A DNA stretch of 64,000 bases. It comes from Paraburkholderia caledonica NBRC 102488. Its GTDB lineage: Bacteria > Pseudomonadota > Gammaproteobacteria > Burkholderiales > Burkholderiaceae. The stretch covers positions 310,001 to 374,000 of the forward strand of contig NZ_BAYE01000002.1 of assembly GCF_000685095.1 (NCBI RefSeq). Direction: 5' to 3'. How positions within the stretch are numbered: the stretch's first letter is position 1; each line of letters begins with the position of its first letter. Under the pieces are notes generated by a model. The model was not told where the DNA came from, ran no database searches, and worked only from the letters and a program-made list of their open reading frames with translations. A program made the position numbers and the translations under genes. Below, piece by piece: positions 1 through 9,946 of the stretch.

Positions 1-24
1 CTTCGGTTTGAGATCGTTGCTCAT
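1..24 (-). CDS. 5' end of an unidentified gene, cut by the window edge
   Basis: Only the first eight codons are inside the window (ATG at 24-22, reading MSNDLKPK). A strong ribosome binding site, GGAGGG, lies about 6 bases upstream on the minus strand, which makes the start credible. It follows the YdeP-type oxidoreductase on the same strand with a gap of about 140 bases, so the two could be co-transcribed. An FdhD-type sulfurtransferase is a frequent partner of such enzymes, but eight residues cannot identify the product. Confidence 0.5.
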
Positions 25-165
25 TGCGACCCTCCGACCATCAAGTTGATGGGACTTGCGTGCGCAATCGACATGCCGCGCACGCTGCACATTCAACGCG
101 CAGCACCAGACGGCCACCCGGCGTATCGCAGCAGCCCATTAGCAACCAGTAGCAGTCACCAGCAA

Positions 166-2583
166 TCAGGTTGGCATCGCTCCATCGTTCGGACGATGGG
201 CAGCCTCGCCTGCGATGGCGGCTCCTGTGCGGTCGTTGCGCACGTCGCCTTGCTGCCACGTCGACGCCTGGTCCTCCGGCAAGCAATCTCCCTTGCTGAG
301 CGAGAGCAGCACGGGCACCGACTTGTACGACGGCGTCCCGCTACGCGCGTCGCAGTCATGTAATGCGATGAGCCCGTTTGCCTCGGGATAGTAGGCCGCC
401 ATCGATCCGCGGGGAATGTCGTAAGCGACCGCGGTCAGGCCGCATAGACGACGCGATCCGCCGAGGCTCACGGTATCTTCGATCGCTTCGACATCGACGA
501 GATCGCCATGCTGCAGGCCGCGCGAGTCGAGATCCTGCTCGTTGACGAAAATCACATCGCGGCGACCCGATATGCCGCGATAGCGGTCGTTGTAGCCGTA
601 AATGGTCGTGTTGTACTGATCGTGGCTGCGTATCGTGGCGAGCAGTAGCGCGTCACTGCGATTCACGCGCGGATCTTCCATGACGCCGCTATGGGCGATG
701 AAACGCGCGCGGCCGTCGGGCGTGTCCCAGCGGCGCGCAGACGCGGCGTTGTAAAGCCGGAAGCCGCCCGGTTCGCGTATGCGCTCGTTGTAATGCTCGA
801 ATTGCGGAAAGACCGCTTCGATCAGGTCGCGAATGCGGCTGTAGTCGGCGACCCAGCCATCCCAGTCGAGCGTCGGATCGTCGAGCGATGCTTTGGCGAT
901 GCCCGCGACGATCGCCGGTTCCGAACGCAGATGCTCCGACGCCGGCGGCAGCGATCCTTGCGACGCATGCACCATCGACATGGAGTCTTCGACGGTGACA
1001 GACTGAGGCCCGCTTGCCTGAACATCCAGTTCGGTGCGTCCGAGACACGGTAGCAACAACGTCTCTTTTGCGGCCAGCAGATGCGAGCGGTTCAGCTTCG
1101 TGGCGATATGCACGGCCAGGTCGAGCTTGCGGATCGCGTCGAAGCAGACGTCGGGGTCCGACATCGCGACGGGCAGATTGCCACCCAGACAGATCAGCGC
1201 TTTCGCGCGCTCGTCGCGCATGGACTGCATCGCGGCGATCGCGCCGTGCCCGTGCTCGCGCGGAGGCTCGAAGCCGAACACGCGCTTGAGCGAATCGAGG
1301 AACGCAGGCGGCGGCACTTCGGTGATGCCCACCGTGCGATCGCCTTGCACGTTGGAGTGGCCACGCAGCGGACAGATGCCTGCGCCATCGCGTCCGATGT
1401 TTCCTCGCATGAGCAACAGATTCGCAATCTGCTGGACGTTCGCGGTCCCGCTGCGATGCTGTGTAATGCCCATGCCATAACATACGATCACGGCGCGAGA
1501 CTCCGCATAAATGCGCGCAAGCTTTTCGATCTCGTCGCGCGCAACGCCCGACGTCGACACGATCTGGTCCCACGGCGTCGCTTCCAGATCGCGCACCAGC
1601 TCGTCGAACCCCGTCGTGTGTTCGTCGATGAACGCGCGATCCACTACGCCCTCGCCTCCGTTCCCGCGGCTCTCACGGTCCATGTCGAGCAGCGTTTTCA
1701 TCATCCCTTTCAGGACCGCGACGTCGCCGCCGATCTTTAGTTGCACGTAGTCGGTGGCAATGGGCGTAGAGCGCCCAGTGGCCATTTCCATAGCGTCTTG
1801 TGGCGAAGTGAAACGCTCCAGTCCGCGTTCGCGCAACGGATTGAGGGCCACGATCTTCGCCCCGCGCCGCGCGGCAGCGCGCAGCGTCGCGAGCATGCGC
1901 GGATGGTTGGTGCCGGGATTGTGTCCGATGCAGAATATCGCGTCGCAATAGTCGAAGTCAGCGAGAGTGACCGTGCCCTTGCCGACGCCGATTGATTCGG
2001 GAAGACCCACGCTCGTGGGCTCGTGGCACATGTTCGAACAATCGGGGAAGTTGTTCGTGCCGAACCGGCGCGCAAGCAGCTGGAACAGAAACGCCGCCTC
2101 GTTCGAGGCCCTGCCGGACGTGTAAAACTCCGCCATGTTCGGATCGGGTAAGGCGCGCAGCGCTGCGCCGATCCGTGCGAACGCCTCGTCCCAGTCGATC
2201 GGCACGTATCGGTCTGTGGCGGCGTCGTAGCGCATCGGATGAGTCAGCCGCCCCTCGTCCTCTAGCGCGAAGTCGCTCCAATGCCACAGTTCGCTGAGCG
2301 AATGCCGTGCGAAAAAATCGGGTGTCGTACGTTTGCTCGTTGCTTCCCAGGAGACAGCCTTCGCGCCGTTTTCACAGAATTCGAACGACGACGTGCTGCG
2401 CGGGTCGGGCCATGCACACCCCGGGCAATCGAAACCGGCCGGTTGATTCACCTTCAACAGCATCGTCGCCTCGCGCGCCACACCCATCTGCTGGCGCACG
2501 GCGCGAGCCACTGCCTGCAACGCGCCCCAGCCGCCAGCCGGGCCGCCATAGGGTCCGACTCCTGGTACATCCCGCTTGCTCAT
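166..2583 (-). CDS. FdhF/YdeP-family molybdopterin oxidoreductase, alpha subunit
   Basis: An 805-residue cytoplasmic molybdopterin oxidoreductase of the formate dehydrogenase-like YdeP family. The N-terminus carries the family signature GFDCPGCAWPDP (about residues 50-61), followed by the long molybdopterin domain (for example SNMCHEP, GHNPGTNHPRM, CYGMGITQH, CLGGNLPVAMSDP) and a C-terminal dinucleotide-binding domain (TIRSHDQYNTTIYG, FVNEQD). There is no twin-arginine signal. The open frame continues 58 codons further upstream, but the ATG at 2583 is preferred because CCGGAGG sits 7 bases before it and the protein then begins like other family members. The physiological substrate of YdeP proteins is not settled; in E. 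coli ydeP is linked to acid resistance, so formate dehydrogenase activity should not be assumed. Confidence 0.93.
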   Translation of the reverse strand: MSKRDVPGVGPYGGPAGGWGALQAVARAVRQQMGVAREATMLLKVNQPAGFDCPGCAWPDPRSTSSFEFCENGAKAVSWEATSKRTTPDFFARHSLSELWHWSDFALEDEGRLTHPMRYDAATDRYVPIDWDEAFARIGAALRALPDPNMAEFYTSGRASNEAAFLFQLLARRFGTNNFPDCSNMCHEPTSVGLPESIGVGKGTVTLADFDYCDAIFCIGHNPGTNHPRMLATLRAAARRGAKIVALNPLRERGLERFTSPQDAMEMATGRSTPIATDYVQLKIGGDVAVLKGMMKTLLDMDRESRGNGGEGVVDRAFIDEHTTGFDELVRDLEATPWDQIVSTSGVARDEIEKLARIYAESRAVIVCYGMGITQHRSGTANVQQIANLLLMRGNIGRDGAGICPLRGHSNVQGDRTVGITEVPPPAFLDSLKRVFGFEPPREHGHGAIAAMQSMRDERAKALICLGGNLPVAMSDPDVCFDAIRKLDLAVHIATKLNRSHLLAAKETLLLPCLGRTELDVQASGPQSVTVEDSMSMVHASQGSLPPASEHLRSEPAIVAGIAKASLDDPTLDWDGWVADYSRIRDLIEAVFPQFEHYNERIREPGGFRLYNAASARRWDTPDGRARFIAHSGVMEDPRVNRSDALLLATIRSHDQYNTTIYGYNDRYRGISGRRDVIFVNEQDLDSRGLQHGDLVDVEAIEDTVSLGGSRRLCGLTAVAYDIPRGSMAAYYPEANGLIALHDCDARSGTPSYKSVPVLLSLSKGDCLPEDQASTWQQGDVRNDRTGAAIAGEAAHRPNDGAMPT

Positions 2584-3278
2584 TTTCTGGGCCTCCGGTA
2601 AGCATCTGGGGAAGTGCGCAAGCGATGTGCCCACTGGAGTAACTGCATTGTGGAGTTTCACGCGGGTGGGATGTGGAGTGGATATCTCTAACGGCAGGCG
2701 GCGGCGCAAACCTGAGAACGCGCGGGATTGGTTCGACTGTGCGTTTTCCGAAATCAACGACCTTGCCAGATGAATTTGGTCAGGACTCTAGGGCTTCGCG
2801 AAGCGGACTCAATCAGGCTTGAATGATTTGGGACGGGAATTTGGTGGTTCGGCTGGATATGGGCGCGGGATTGCGTCGGGCCGATTGCCGACGGCGGAGT
2901 GCGGTCAGACTGAACTGCAAGTGTCGAGTCACGTTTGCCAGAAGCGCTCGCCAGCGTTATCGGTCTCGTTGAAAATTGGCGCATCGTCGGGGTGATTCAG
3001 GGCGTCGATTAAATGTTGCTTTCGCTCGTGCGCACGGGTTTCAATTTATCCAATCCGCAGTTCGCAGAGGCGATTCGCAATTGCGCAGCTATGGATGCGA
3101 TATAGCCGCTGCCGTGCAGATCCCTGCCCCGATAGACTTCGTCGCACAACACATGCGCCGCACGAGCACACGGTCTGTCAGGCCTCAATAGCGCCCAGGC
3201 TCAGATTGATACGTTCTGCCAACATTTCGCTCCTCAGCTGCACCCTTGACCGATAGCTGCCGCGAGACCCTCCAGCGA
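2584..3278. other. Intergenic region, no gene recognised
   Basis: Both flanking genes run on the minus strand. No open frame here has a convincing start, a protein-like composition or a recognisable motif; short frames on both strands are rich in Arg and Ser in the way of random high-GC translation. The part next to 2583 must hold the promoter of the YdeP-type gene. No clear promoter hexamers or T-run terminator were seen. Confidence 0.5.
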
Positions 3279-3767
3279 TTACTGCGAGGCACTGTCCAGC
3301 ACCAGTGGCGGCATGTCGTCGGGCGGCGACTGCACCGAACCGGAAGAGAGCGCAGCGTGCAGCGTAGCGGGATCGAACCGCCAGGACTCCGGCAGACCCA
3401 GCGCTGCCCCGATCGACTCCGAACAGTGCCAACGACCTCGATAACGGCCGCGGCGCCGCAGGAAGGCAAAGACAGGCGCGAAGTCGTACGGTTCGCCGAA
3501 ATGATCGTTGAACCACTCCACTGCAGCCCGCTCCCTCACCGGGTCGGCCGCGATTCCGACGACATCCCATCGCGCTGGATCTAGCTTCGTAGTAATGAAG
3601 CGCACGCTCCCATCCTCGAACGACGACGATGCACACAGATGCGCGTCGATGATTGGAGCGACGACAAGTTCGCAATGCGAATAGGGACTGTTTGTCCACC
3701 ACCGGATCAGGCGGTTTAATTTCCCGGCGAGGCCGGGACGCGTTCCCTTGTAAAAAGCAACCTTCAT
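3279..3767 (-). CDS. Permuted NlpC/P60 (YiiX-like) papain-like amidase/peptidase domain protein
   Basis: A 162-residue protein with the layout of a circularly permuted NlpC/P60 fold. A histidine comes first (SPYSHCELV, about residues 27-35) and the cysteine comes later in WHCSESIGAALG (about residues 113-124), with a hydrophobic strand-rich core between. In this superfamily the Cys/His pair hydrolyses amide or thioester bonds. No signal peptide is visible, so it probably acts in the cytoplasm or depends on another export route. The ATG at 3767 has GGAG 7 bases upstream. It stands alone between the YdeP-type gene and the glycosyltransferase island; similar short proteins are often found near phage genes, but no other phage gene is seen. 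The fold call is an inference from two short motifs. Confidence 0.6.
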   Translation of the reverse strand: MKVAFYKGTRPGLAGKLNRLIRWWTNSPYSHCELVVAPIIDAHLCASSSFEDGSVRFITTKLDPARWDVVGIAADPVRERAAVEWFNDHFGEPYDFAPVFAFLRRRGRYRGRWHCSESIGAALGLPESWRFDPATLHAALSSGSVQSPPDDMPPLVLDSASQ

Positions 3768-4356
3768 CGATTAGCTCCAGGTAGTAGCTCTCACGCGGCC
3801 GGTCGTCGTCGCGGATTGAGCTGAGACACGAACTGCTAATTCCCTCGCTCCGTGAATGTGACATTCGCCGCTGCGCGGTCGATTTCCGTCTCCGATGCTC
3901 TGCACTGTATGAAGCCCGTAGACCAAACCAGGGGCGCTGCCGTCGTCCCGCCTGCGCGGCGCGGATCTAACGATTGGTTGTCTGACGTAGCTGCCTTTGA
4001 GTAGACGGTTAGCAATATCGGTGTCCTAATCGCAGGAAGCAAAGTAGCAAATAGATTCGAGATTAACGTCTGCGCTTCCCGTTTGCGATTCGCGTTTTGC
4101 GATTAGAAAGAAGTACTTATCCTCTGCCGAAACTCCGCCGTTCAACTTTTTGCGCCTTTATCGACCGATTTTAGGCCGCAATCGCACACTCCGAAACCTT
4201 TGAACTTAAATAGTTTCAACCAGGGTGCCACACGCGGCACCGTTGGCCGCGCCAGCTTTAGCGGCGACATCAATCAGGTTGGCCCATAGCGCTGGTCGAT
4301 GCAGCGCATCTCGCAGGTTCAAGGACTCTGATTCTTAGAGAAGCCGGAGGCAGTCG
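3768..4356. other. AT-richer intergenic region before the polysaccharide island
   Basis: A gap of about 590 bases between a minus-strand gene and the first plus-strand glycosyltransferase. The stretch 4030-4220 is clearly richer in A+T than the flanking core genes and should hold the promoter of the island. No coding frame with a plausible start and composition was found, and no insertion sequence ends or att-like repeats were recognised. Confidence 0.5.
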
Positions 4357-5400
4357 ATGAACGCAGGACTGAGCGGATCTATGGCTAAAAAGGACCTCTT
4401 TTTCTCGATCGTCATCGCCAACTACAACTATGGGCATTTTCTTCGACAGGCTATTGAAAGCGCCTTGACGCAAGACTGGGATCGACTGGAAGTCATCGTT
4501 GTGGACGACGGATCGACCGACAACTCGGCCGACGCCATTCATTCGTTTGGTGAAAAAATCACGGCGATCTTCAAAAAGAACGGGGGGCAGCGGGACGCCA
4601 ACAACGTAGGCTTCGCGAGAAGTACAGGCGACGTCGTCATATTCCTCGATGCTGACGACGTGCTAATGCCTGGTGCGTTGCGCGCCATTGCTTCAGTATG
4701 GCGAACCGGCCTCAGCAAGGTACAGGTGCTGATGGAGCGCGTCGACGCACAGGGCCGTCGCATACACAATGCGCTTCCAAAGGTTCGAAATGTGATCCCG
4801 AAGATCCCGCCCGGACTATCGTCCGAAGCGATCCGTCACTGGGCTTATGAAACGTCCGAATACCCTACGCCGCCCGGATCGGGAAATGCCTACGCACGCA
4901 GTTTTCTGGAAAGAATCTTTCCACTGGATGCGAGTTACGATTCGTTCACGGATTCAACCTGCATCGCCATGGCCCCCTACCTTGGCGACGTAGAAACGAT
5001 CGCTGCACCGTTGGTGCTCTATCGCATGCACGGCGCCAATGACAGCGCCATGAGCGCGAGCACGAGCAACTTTGGACGAGAGATCGCGCGTGCGCTCAAG
5101 CGTCACAGCGCAGCCTGCAAGGCGTGCGCAATGACCGGCCGGCCGGCACCGCCGCTCAGCACCCTTTTTTGTGCACCTCACTTGTTGCAATTGCGCGTTG
5201 CCTCTTTACGGCTCACACCGCGACAGCATCCGCTGCCCGGTGACAGCAGAGTCAGGGCTCTGCGCGACGCCCTTTCCATTCCTTTTCGCGCGAGTTTCGA
5301 GCGCCCAGCCTTCCGCTGTCTTATCGCCGGTTGGAGCATTGCCACCTTGCTCGCACCGAAAAACATTGCCAGCACGCTAATCCGCCGACGGTTCATATGA
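4357..5400 (+). CDS. GT2 glycosyltransferase (first of two paralogues)
   Basis: A 347-residue family 2 (GT-A fold) glycosyltransferase that should transfer a sugar from a nucleotide sugar to a growing surface glycan. The N-terminal domain has SIVIANYNYGHFL (about residues 17-29), the nucleotide-binding VVDDGSTDNS (about 48-57) and the metal-binding DxD as LDADDV. No membrane anchor is evident. GGAGG lies 6 bases before the ATG at 4357; an in-frame ATG at 4381 is a possible alternative. The next gene, about 50 bases downstream, is a clear paralogue (shared motifs DDGSTD, KNGGQ, FLDADDVL, PSGNAY-like segment), so the pair arose by duplication. The acceptor sugar cannot be read from the sequence. 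Confidence 0.92.
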   Translation: MNAGLSGSMAKKDLFFSIVIANYNYGHFLRQAIESALTQDWDRLEVIVVDDGSTDNSADAIHSFGEKITAIFKKNGGQRDANNVGFARSTGDVVIFLDADDVLMPGALRAIASVWRTGLSKVQVLMERVDAQGRRIHNALPKVRNVIPKIPPGLSSEAIRHWAYETSEYPTPPGSGNAYARSFLERIFPLDASYDSFTDSTCIAMAPYLGDVETIAAPLVLYRMHGANDSAMSASTSNFGREIARALKRHSAACKACAMTGRPAPPLSTLFCAPHLLQLRVASLRLTPRQHPLPGDSRVRALRDALSIPFRASFERPAFRCLIAGWSIATLLAPKNIASTLIRRRFI

Positions 5401-5450
5401 AAGCGGTCCCAGGCCGTCAGATCCCTTCTTACCTTCGCGCGTGACAAATC

Positions 5451-6458
5451 ATGAAGGACATGACAGTCATCATCTGCAATCACAACTACGAACAGTTCCT
5501 CGCAGAGGCAATCGATTCGGCGCTTGCACAGGACTACATGAGCACTTACGTCATAGTGATCGACGACGGATCAACAGACGGCTCGCGCGCAATCATCGAA
5601 GGCTATGGCGCTCGCGTTAGCTCCGTCTTCAAGAACAACGGCGGCCAGGTGTCTGCCTACAATTTAGGGCTGCATCTCGCCAGAACGGATTACGTGCTGT
5701 TCCTCGATGCTGACGACGTCCTTTATCAGGACGCCGTGTCGGAGGTGATGCAGCGCTTCGAGAGCGGAGATCTTGCAAAAGTGCAGTTTCAGCTAGACGT
5801 GATCGATCACACGAGTAAGCAGATGGGCGCTTATGTACCTCATTCTCGAATCGATGGTGATTGTCGAAAGCTTCTGCTCGATGGGTGGCTCTATCCGTCA
5901 CCGCCGGCGTCTGGAAACGCCTACAGCGTCAGTGCTCTTAGAAAGATCTTTCCTGTACCCGAAACGGTCAAGGACCGATATGGCGCAGATTTCTATGCAA
6001 TTTATGGGTCGGCTCTAGTTGGACCAGTATCGAGTATCCCGGTGTCACTCGGCGGATATCGCGTATATGCAAGCGCAGGGAGAGACGCATTGTTTGCTAA
6101 CTCTGATCAGCAGGAAAAGGCCCCCAAGGCATTCCCGTCCCGCTGGGTTACCCTTCGGGAACTGGCCTGGTGTCGCATGGGAATGCAATTGCCGGCCGAC
6201 TTCCACGATTTCGCATACGAACGAGCTCATTTCTATTCAAGCGTCTACCATGCTCCGTTGACGACCCGTTGGCGTTGGATGCTAAGAGATTCCCACCGGT
6301 ATCTGCATGCCATTGTGGCGAACCCTTTCTGGAGCCTGAAGAAGAAATTGGGGACGCTCGCGCTATCCAGCTTGTGTCTTTTTCCATACTCCCCTGTCGC
6401 AGACTACGCGGTTCGCTACATCTGCAATCCACTGGCCCGGTGCAGCGCCGCCCGTTAG
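5451..6458 (+). CDS. GT2 glycosyltransferase (second paralogue)
   Basis: A 335-residue GT-A glycosyltransferase closely related to the preceding gene over the catalytic half: VIICNHNYEQFL, VIDDGSTDGS, FKNNGGQVSAYNLG and LFLDADDVL. The C-terminal halves of the two paralogues differ more, consistent with different acceptors. The start is uncertain between ATG 5451 and ATG 5460: the first has only a weak ribosome binding site, and the second follows GAAGG very closely. The short gap to the previous gene and the shared strand point to one transcription unit. Confidence 0.9.
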   Translation: MKDMTVIICNHNYEQFLAEAIDSALAQDYMSTYVIVIDDGSTDGSRAIIEGYGARVSSVFKNNGGQVSAYNLGLHLARTDYVLFLDADDVLYQDAVSEVMQRFESGDLAKVQFQLDVIDHTSKQMGAYVPHSRIDGDCRKLLLDGWLYPSPPASGNAYSVSALRKIFPVPETVKDRYGADFYAIYGSALVGPVSSIPVSLGGYRVYASAGRDALFANSDQQEKAPKAFPSRWVTLRELAWCRMGMQLPADFHDFAYERAHFYSSVYHAPLTTRWRWMLRDSHRYLHAIVANPFWSLKKKLGTLALSSLCLFPYSPVADYAVRYICNPLARCSAAR

Positions 6459-6566
6459 GAAGACGAACGGTGTTCACTCGTTATCACGGTTCGCGCATAA
6501 CGAGGGCTTGAACTCAAGCCCTCCTCTGACGTTTAGTAAGCTTGTCTAACTTGGAACGGCGCTGAA

Positions 6567-7643
6567 ATGCCTCATGACCAGTCACAGTCAACCGTCGGCG
6601 TCTCCAGCAACCAATACATGGCGGGCGAAGACCCTTCCTTTGCGCGATCCGCGGAGGATTGCGCGCATACAGAGAAGCCCGTCACACGGATAACGGATGC
6701 AGCGGCCCCGTCTGTCACTGTCGTCATGGCGAACTTTAACGGCGAGCGCTGGATCGGCGAAGCCATTCAGTCGGTCCAGAGACAAAGCCTTGAAGACTGG
6801 GAACTTATCGTCGCGGATGATGCGTCAACTGACGCTAGCGTGGATATCGTCCGCGCCTTTGCCGATAACGATTCCCGAATCAGGCTTCTGACCGCGTCGT
6901 TCAACGCGGGGCCGTCCACTGTGCGCAATCGTGCGCTGGAATGCGCGCGAGGACACTGGATCACGTTTTTGGACAGTGATGACGTCCTCGCGGAAGGACG
7001 CCTGGAGTCGCTGCTGCAGCGCGCGGAGAGTTCTGGTGCAGGCATCGTAGCGGACGATTTAGTTATCGTGGACGAGGAGGGCTCGCTCACTGGACATTCC
7101 CTACTGGGCCTTGAGAGCTTCAAAAGTTTCGATGCCGTTTCTTTGATCCGAGCGCCACGCCTCGCGTATCTTAAGCCTATGATCAATGCTGAACTCCTGG
7201 CCGGACTTCGGTATGAAGAGCGACTTCGTTCCGGAGAAGACTTCGATATCCTGTTGCGCTTATTGGCCAAGCACGATGCAAGGATAATTGTCTATCCGGC
7301 TATGGGTTACCGTTACCGGCGTCGTGGTGGTTCGCTTTCCTCTGACAAGTCGGCAGACCGACAGACGCTACAAGGCATGCTTGACGCAAATGCGCGGTTC
7401 CGCGCATCGCACGCACTTTCTGCAAGTTTGGCCGCCGCGTGTGCGCGCCGGCATCGGTCTCTCAAGGCATCTCTTCACTGGGTCGATGTGACCGAAGCGA
7501 TTCATGAAAAGCGTTTCGCGACAGCCGTTAGACACGTAATCGATCACCCGGGAGTTCTCAGTTGCGTTATACAGTTCTTCAACAAGCGGCTTTCCCTACT
7601 CATATCTCGGAGCAAGCGCCGCGCTAGAACATTTGGCCTATGA
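6567..7643 (+). CDS. GT2 glycosyltransferase (third, divergent)
   Basis: A 358-residue family 2 glycosyltransferase. A polar N-terminal extension of about 48 residues comes before the GT-A domain, which begins at SVTVVMANFNGERWIG and shows IVADDASTDAS and the DxD motif LDSDDVL. It is less similar to the two upstream enzymes than they are to each other (typical WbbL/ExoM-like spacing, NAGPSTVRNRAL). ATG 6567 is the only in-frame start that keeps the whole frame, preceded by a weak GGAA; a shorter start inside the extension (MAGEDP) is possible. It belongs to the polysaccharide island; the sugar specificity is unknown. Confidence 0.88.
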   Translation: MPHDQSQSTVGVSSNQYMAGEDPSFARSAEDCAHTEKPVTRITDAAAPSVTVVMANFNGERWIGEAIQSVQRQSLEDWELIVADDASTDASVDIVRAFADNDSRIRLLTASFNAGPSTVRNRALECARGHWITFLDSDDVLAEGRLESLLQRAESSGAGIVADDLVIVDEEGSLTGHSLLGLESFKSFDAVSLIRAPRLAYLKPMINAELLAGLRYEERLRSGEDFDILLRLLAKHDARIIVYPAMGYRYRRRGGSLSSDKSADRQTLQGMLDANARFRASHALSASLAAACARRHRSLKASLHWVDVTEAIHEKRFATAVRHVIDHPGVLSCVIQFFNKRLSLLISRSKRRARTFGL

Positions 7644-7849
7644 ACTGAGCGACGCGACAACGGCAGCCCTGCACCGCGTCCGTTTCTTGATTCATTCGCA
7701 TCTCTTACACATCAGGTGAGGGATATGTTGCGTAAGCTCTCCTTTGACGCCATCTCCAACGTTACAGGTTCCAGAAGACCACATTGAGCGGCCGACAGGA
7801 AGGCGGTGTTGGCGAAAACCATTTCCTTTCTGAAGGGTGGAAGACACTG

Positions 7850-9946
7850 ATGAATGCTACGAACCTTGTGCTCGAACGGGTCATCAATCAACGATTCGTG
7901 TCAGCGGGCATCCATCGGCTCTTCTCGGCCAAGCCTCCCTTGGAGGAGGCCGATGCGCGGCGAATATGGACCGGGAATGGGCTGGTTTCTTTTGACGCGT
8001 TCGACACCTTGATAACGAGGCCTTTGCAGAGGCCATCCGACATGTTCCTGCTAACGGGGTATCGACTGCAACGCGAATTCGGCTCGCTTATCAAGCCCGG
8101 CGAATGGCTGAGAATCCGGCAAGCAGCGGAGTTCAGGGCACGCAAGGCAGGAGTTGAGCGTGAAGTGACTCTCGACGATATCTACGCGGCCATTGCAGCG
8201 TCGTCGGGCTTGCCGCACGATGTACTGGAAGCGGCGCAGACCATTGAAGTCGATCTCGAGAAGCGCTTGATGCGACCCATCGCCGGTATGGTTGAGACTC
8301 TCAATCGCTTCTCGTCACTCGGAAGAACGGCGATTATTTCAGATATCTACTTTTCTCATCGTGACCTTGAAACGATGTTGAGAAGTTGCGGCGTGTACAT
8401 CGGCGAGGGTGAACTTTTCGTTTCATGCGAGAGGGGCCGCGCAAAAAGGACAGGGTCGCTCTTTCCGCTTGCAAAGGGCAGTAGCAAGAGCCATCTACAC
8501 GTTGGCGACAGCGTTTTTTCCGATGTCTTCCAGGCGTGGCGTGCAGGCGCTCACGTAGCACCGTTCTTCCTCGGGGCGCCTAGTCGCCTGGAGCGCGAAC
8601 TCGGCAAGGGCGCGATTGAGCCGCACCTGCTCGGATCTGCGCTGTCGGGGAGCGCGCGCACCGCCCGGCTGCGTTTTACGGCTATCACTAGCCACGACCG
8701 GTCGATTGCCGAAATATCGGCGGGCTTCATGGGGCCGTTGCTCCTCGCGTTCGTAGTGTGGATACTGAAACAGGCCCGAAGCAGGAAAGTCGATAAGCTG
8801 TTTTTTCTGGCGCGTGACGGCCAGATCCTTATGTCGATTGCAAAGAAGATCGTGGCTCTATATGACATTCCGATCGAGCTGCGCTATCTGCACGTGTCTC
8901 GGCAATCGCTCCACTTACCCGCACTCGTCAACGTGTCCGACGGAGATCTGAGTCATTTCGGCTTCACGCCGGGAAGTTCTCTTTCTGACATATTGGAAAA
9001 GTTCGACGTGGATATCGAGCATCCGGCCATCGCCGGCTTGCAGCGACGTCTTCACATTAGCTCCCCTGATGCCCCGCTGAGCGCCTCTGATCTACAGCAA
9101 TTGATGCAGCATATCCAGACGGACGATGAGGTGGTGAATCTCATCAATGCGACCGCTTCTTCTGCTCGACAACTGCTTCTTGACTATCTGGATCAAAAAG
9201 GATTTCTCGCCGACGGGAACGTCGGTGTCGTCGATATTGGATGGCGGGGAAATCTACAGCGGTCGCTGGCACAGGTCGCGTCCACCGGCGAAGCCAACTT
9301 TAGTCGGCGTCTGTCGGGTTTCTATTTTGGGCTTCATCGTCGCCCGGAAAACTGCGGTAGTCTCGACGACTATCTGAGCGAACCCTTCGCGGCGCCTCTA
9401 CGGCCCTTCGTCCGAGGGCCGATATTTGAGGCCCTCTGTGCAGCGGACCACGGCACAACGACCGGTTATAAACGAGGAGGCGATGGCATCGTTTACCCAG
9501 AACTCCTTACTCAGGACAATCCGCAGGCCATGGCGTGGGGCCTGAGACTTCAACACAATGTGATCAATGCGTATGTCGATGACGTACTGGCTGTTCTCAG
9601 CGAGGCCGGTATCGACATACTTGATTCTTTGCAAGGGATCACGCAGGGAGCGGCCATCGTAACCAGACTCGTAATAGGCTCGCCCACCCGTAGCGAGGCG
9701 AGCGCACTAGGCTCCTTTCCTCATGCGAGCGATCAGCTGCACAGAGTGTTCGAGGAGGTCGCGCCGCCCCTGCCACTCAGCGCCCGCAAGTGGATGTCAA
9801 GGCTGGGTGCCAAAGATGGAAAACCCCTGATTTCGGAATGGCCCGAGGCCAGCGTAGTCCGGGCGGTGCCCGCTCTCGGAGCCGGGTTAATGCTGGGAAG
9901 TCTTGGCGTGGCGAGATGGTTGCGCACCCGGGCGATGGCCCGATAG
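7850..9946 (+). CDS. HAD-superfamily protein of polysaccharide clusters (COG5610-like)
   Basis: A protein of about 698 residues resembling large HAD-family proteins found in surface-polysaccharide loci. The N-terminal module carries a DxDxT-type nucleophile motif SFDAFDTLITR (first Asp near residue 49) and a later GDSVFSD acidic motif (about 220), as expected of a HAD phosphatase core. A second module (about residues 320-480) has FFLARDGQIL and VDIGWRGNLQ. A TTG at 7784 would lengthen the protein by 22 residues, but ATG 7850 has a purine-rich site (AGGGTGG, 9 bases upstream) and is preferred. Its position between glycosyltransferases and the flippase suggests a role in glycan assembly or modification; the reaction is not known. 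Confidence 0.75.
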   Translation: MNATNLVLERVINQRFVSAGIHRLFSAKPPLEEADARRIWTGNGLVSFDAFDTLITRPLQRPSDMFLLTGYRLQREFGSLIKPGEWLRIRQAAEFRARKAGVEREVTLDDIYAAIAASSGLPHDVLEAAQTIEVDLEKRLMRPIAGMVETLNRFSSLGRTAIISDIYFSHRDLETMLRSCGVYIGEGELFVSCERGRAKRTGSLFPLAKGSSKSHLHVGDSVFSDVFQAWRAGAHVAPFFLGAPSRLERELGKGAIEPHLLGSALSGSARTARLRFTAITSHDRSIAEISAGFMGPLLLAFVVWILKQARSRKVDKLFFLARDGQILMSIAKKIVALYDIPIELRYLHVSRQSLHLPALVNVSDGDLSHFGFTPGSSLSDILEKFDVDIEHPAIAGLQRRLHISSPDAPLSASDLQQLMQHIQTDDEVVNLINATASSARQLLLDYLDQKGFLADGNVGVVDIGWRGNLQRSLAQVASTGEANFSRRLSGFYFGLHRRPENCGSLDDYLSEPFAAPLRPFVRGPIFEALCAADHGTTTGYKRGGDGIVYPELLTQDNPQAMAWGLRLQHNVINAYVDDVLAVLSEAGIDILDSLQGITQGAAIVTRLVIGSPTRSEASALGSFPHASDQLHRVFEEVAPPLPLSARKWMSRLGAKDGKPLISEWPEASVVRAVPALGAGLMLGSLGVARWLRTRAMAR

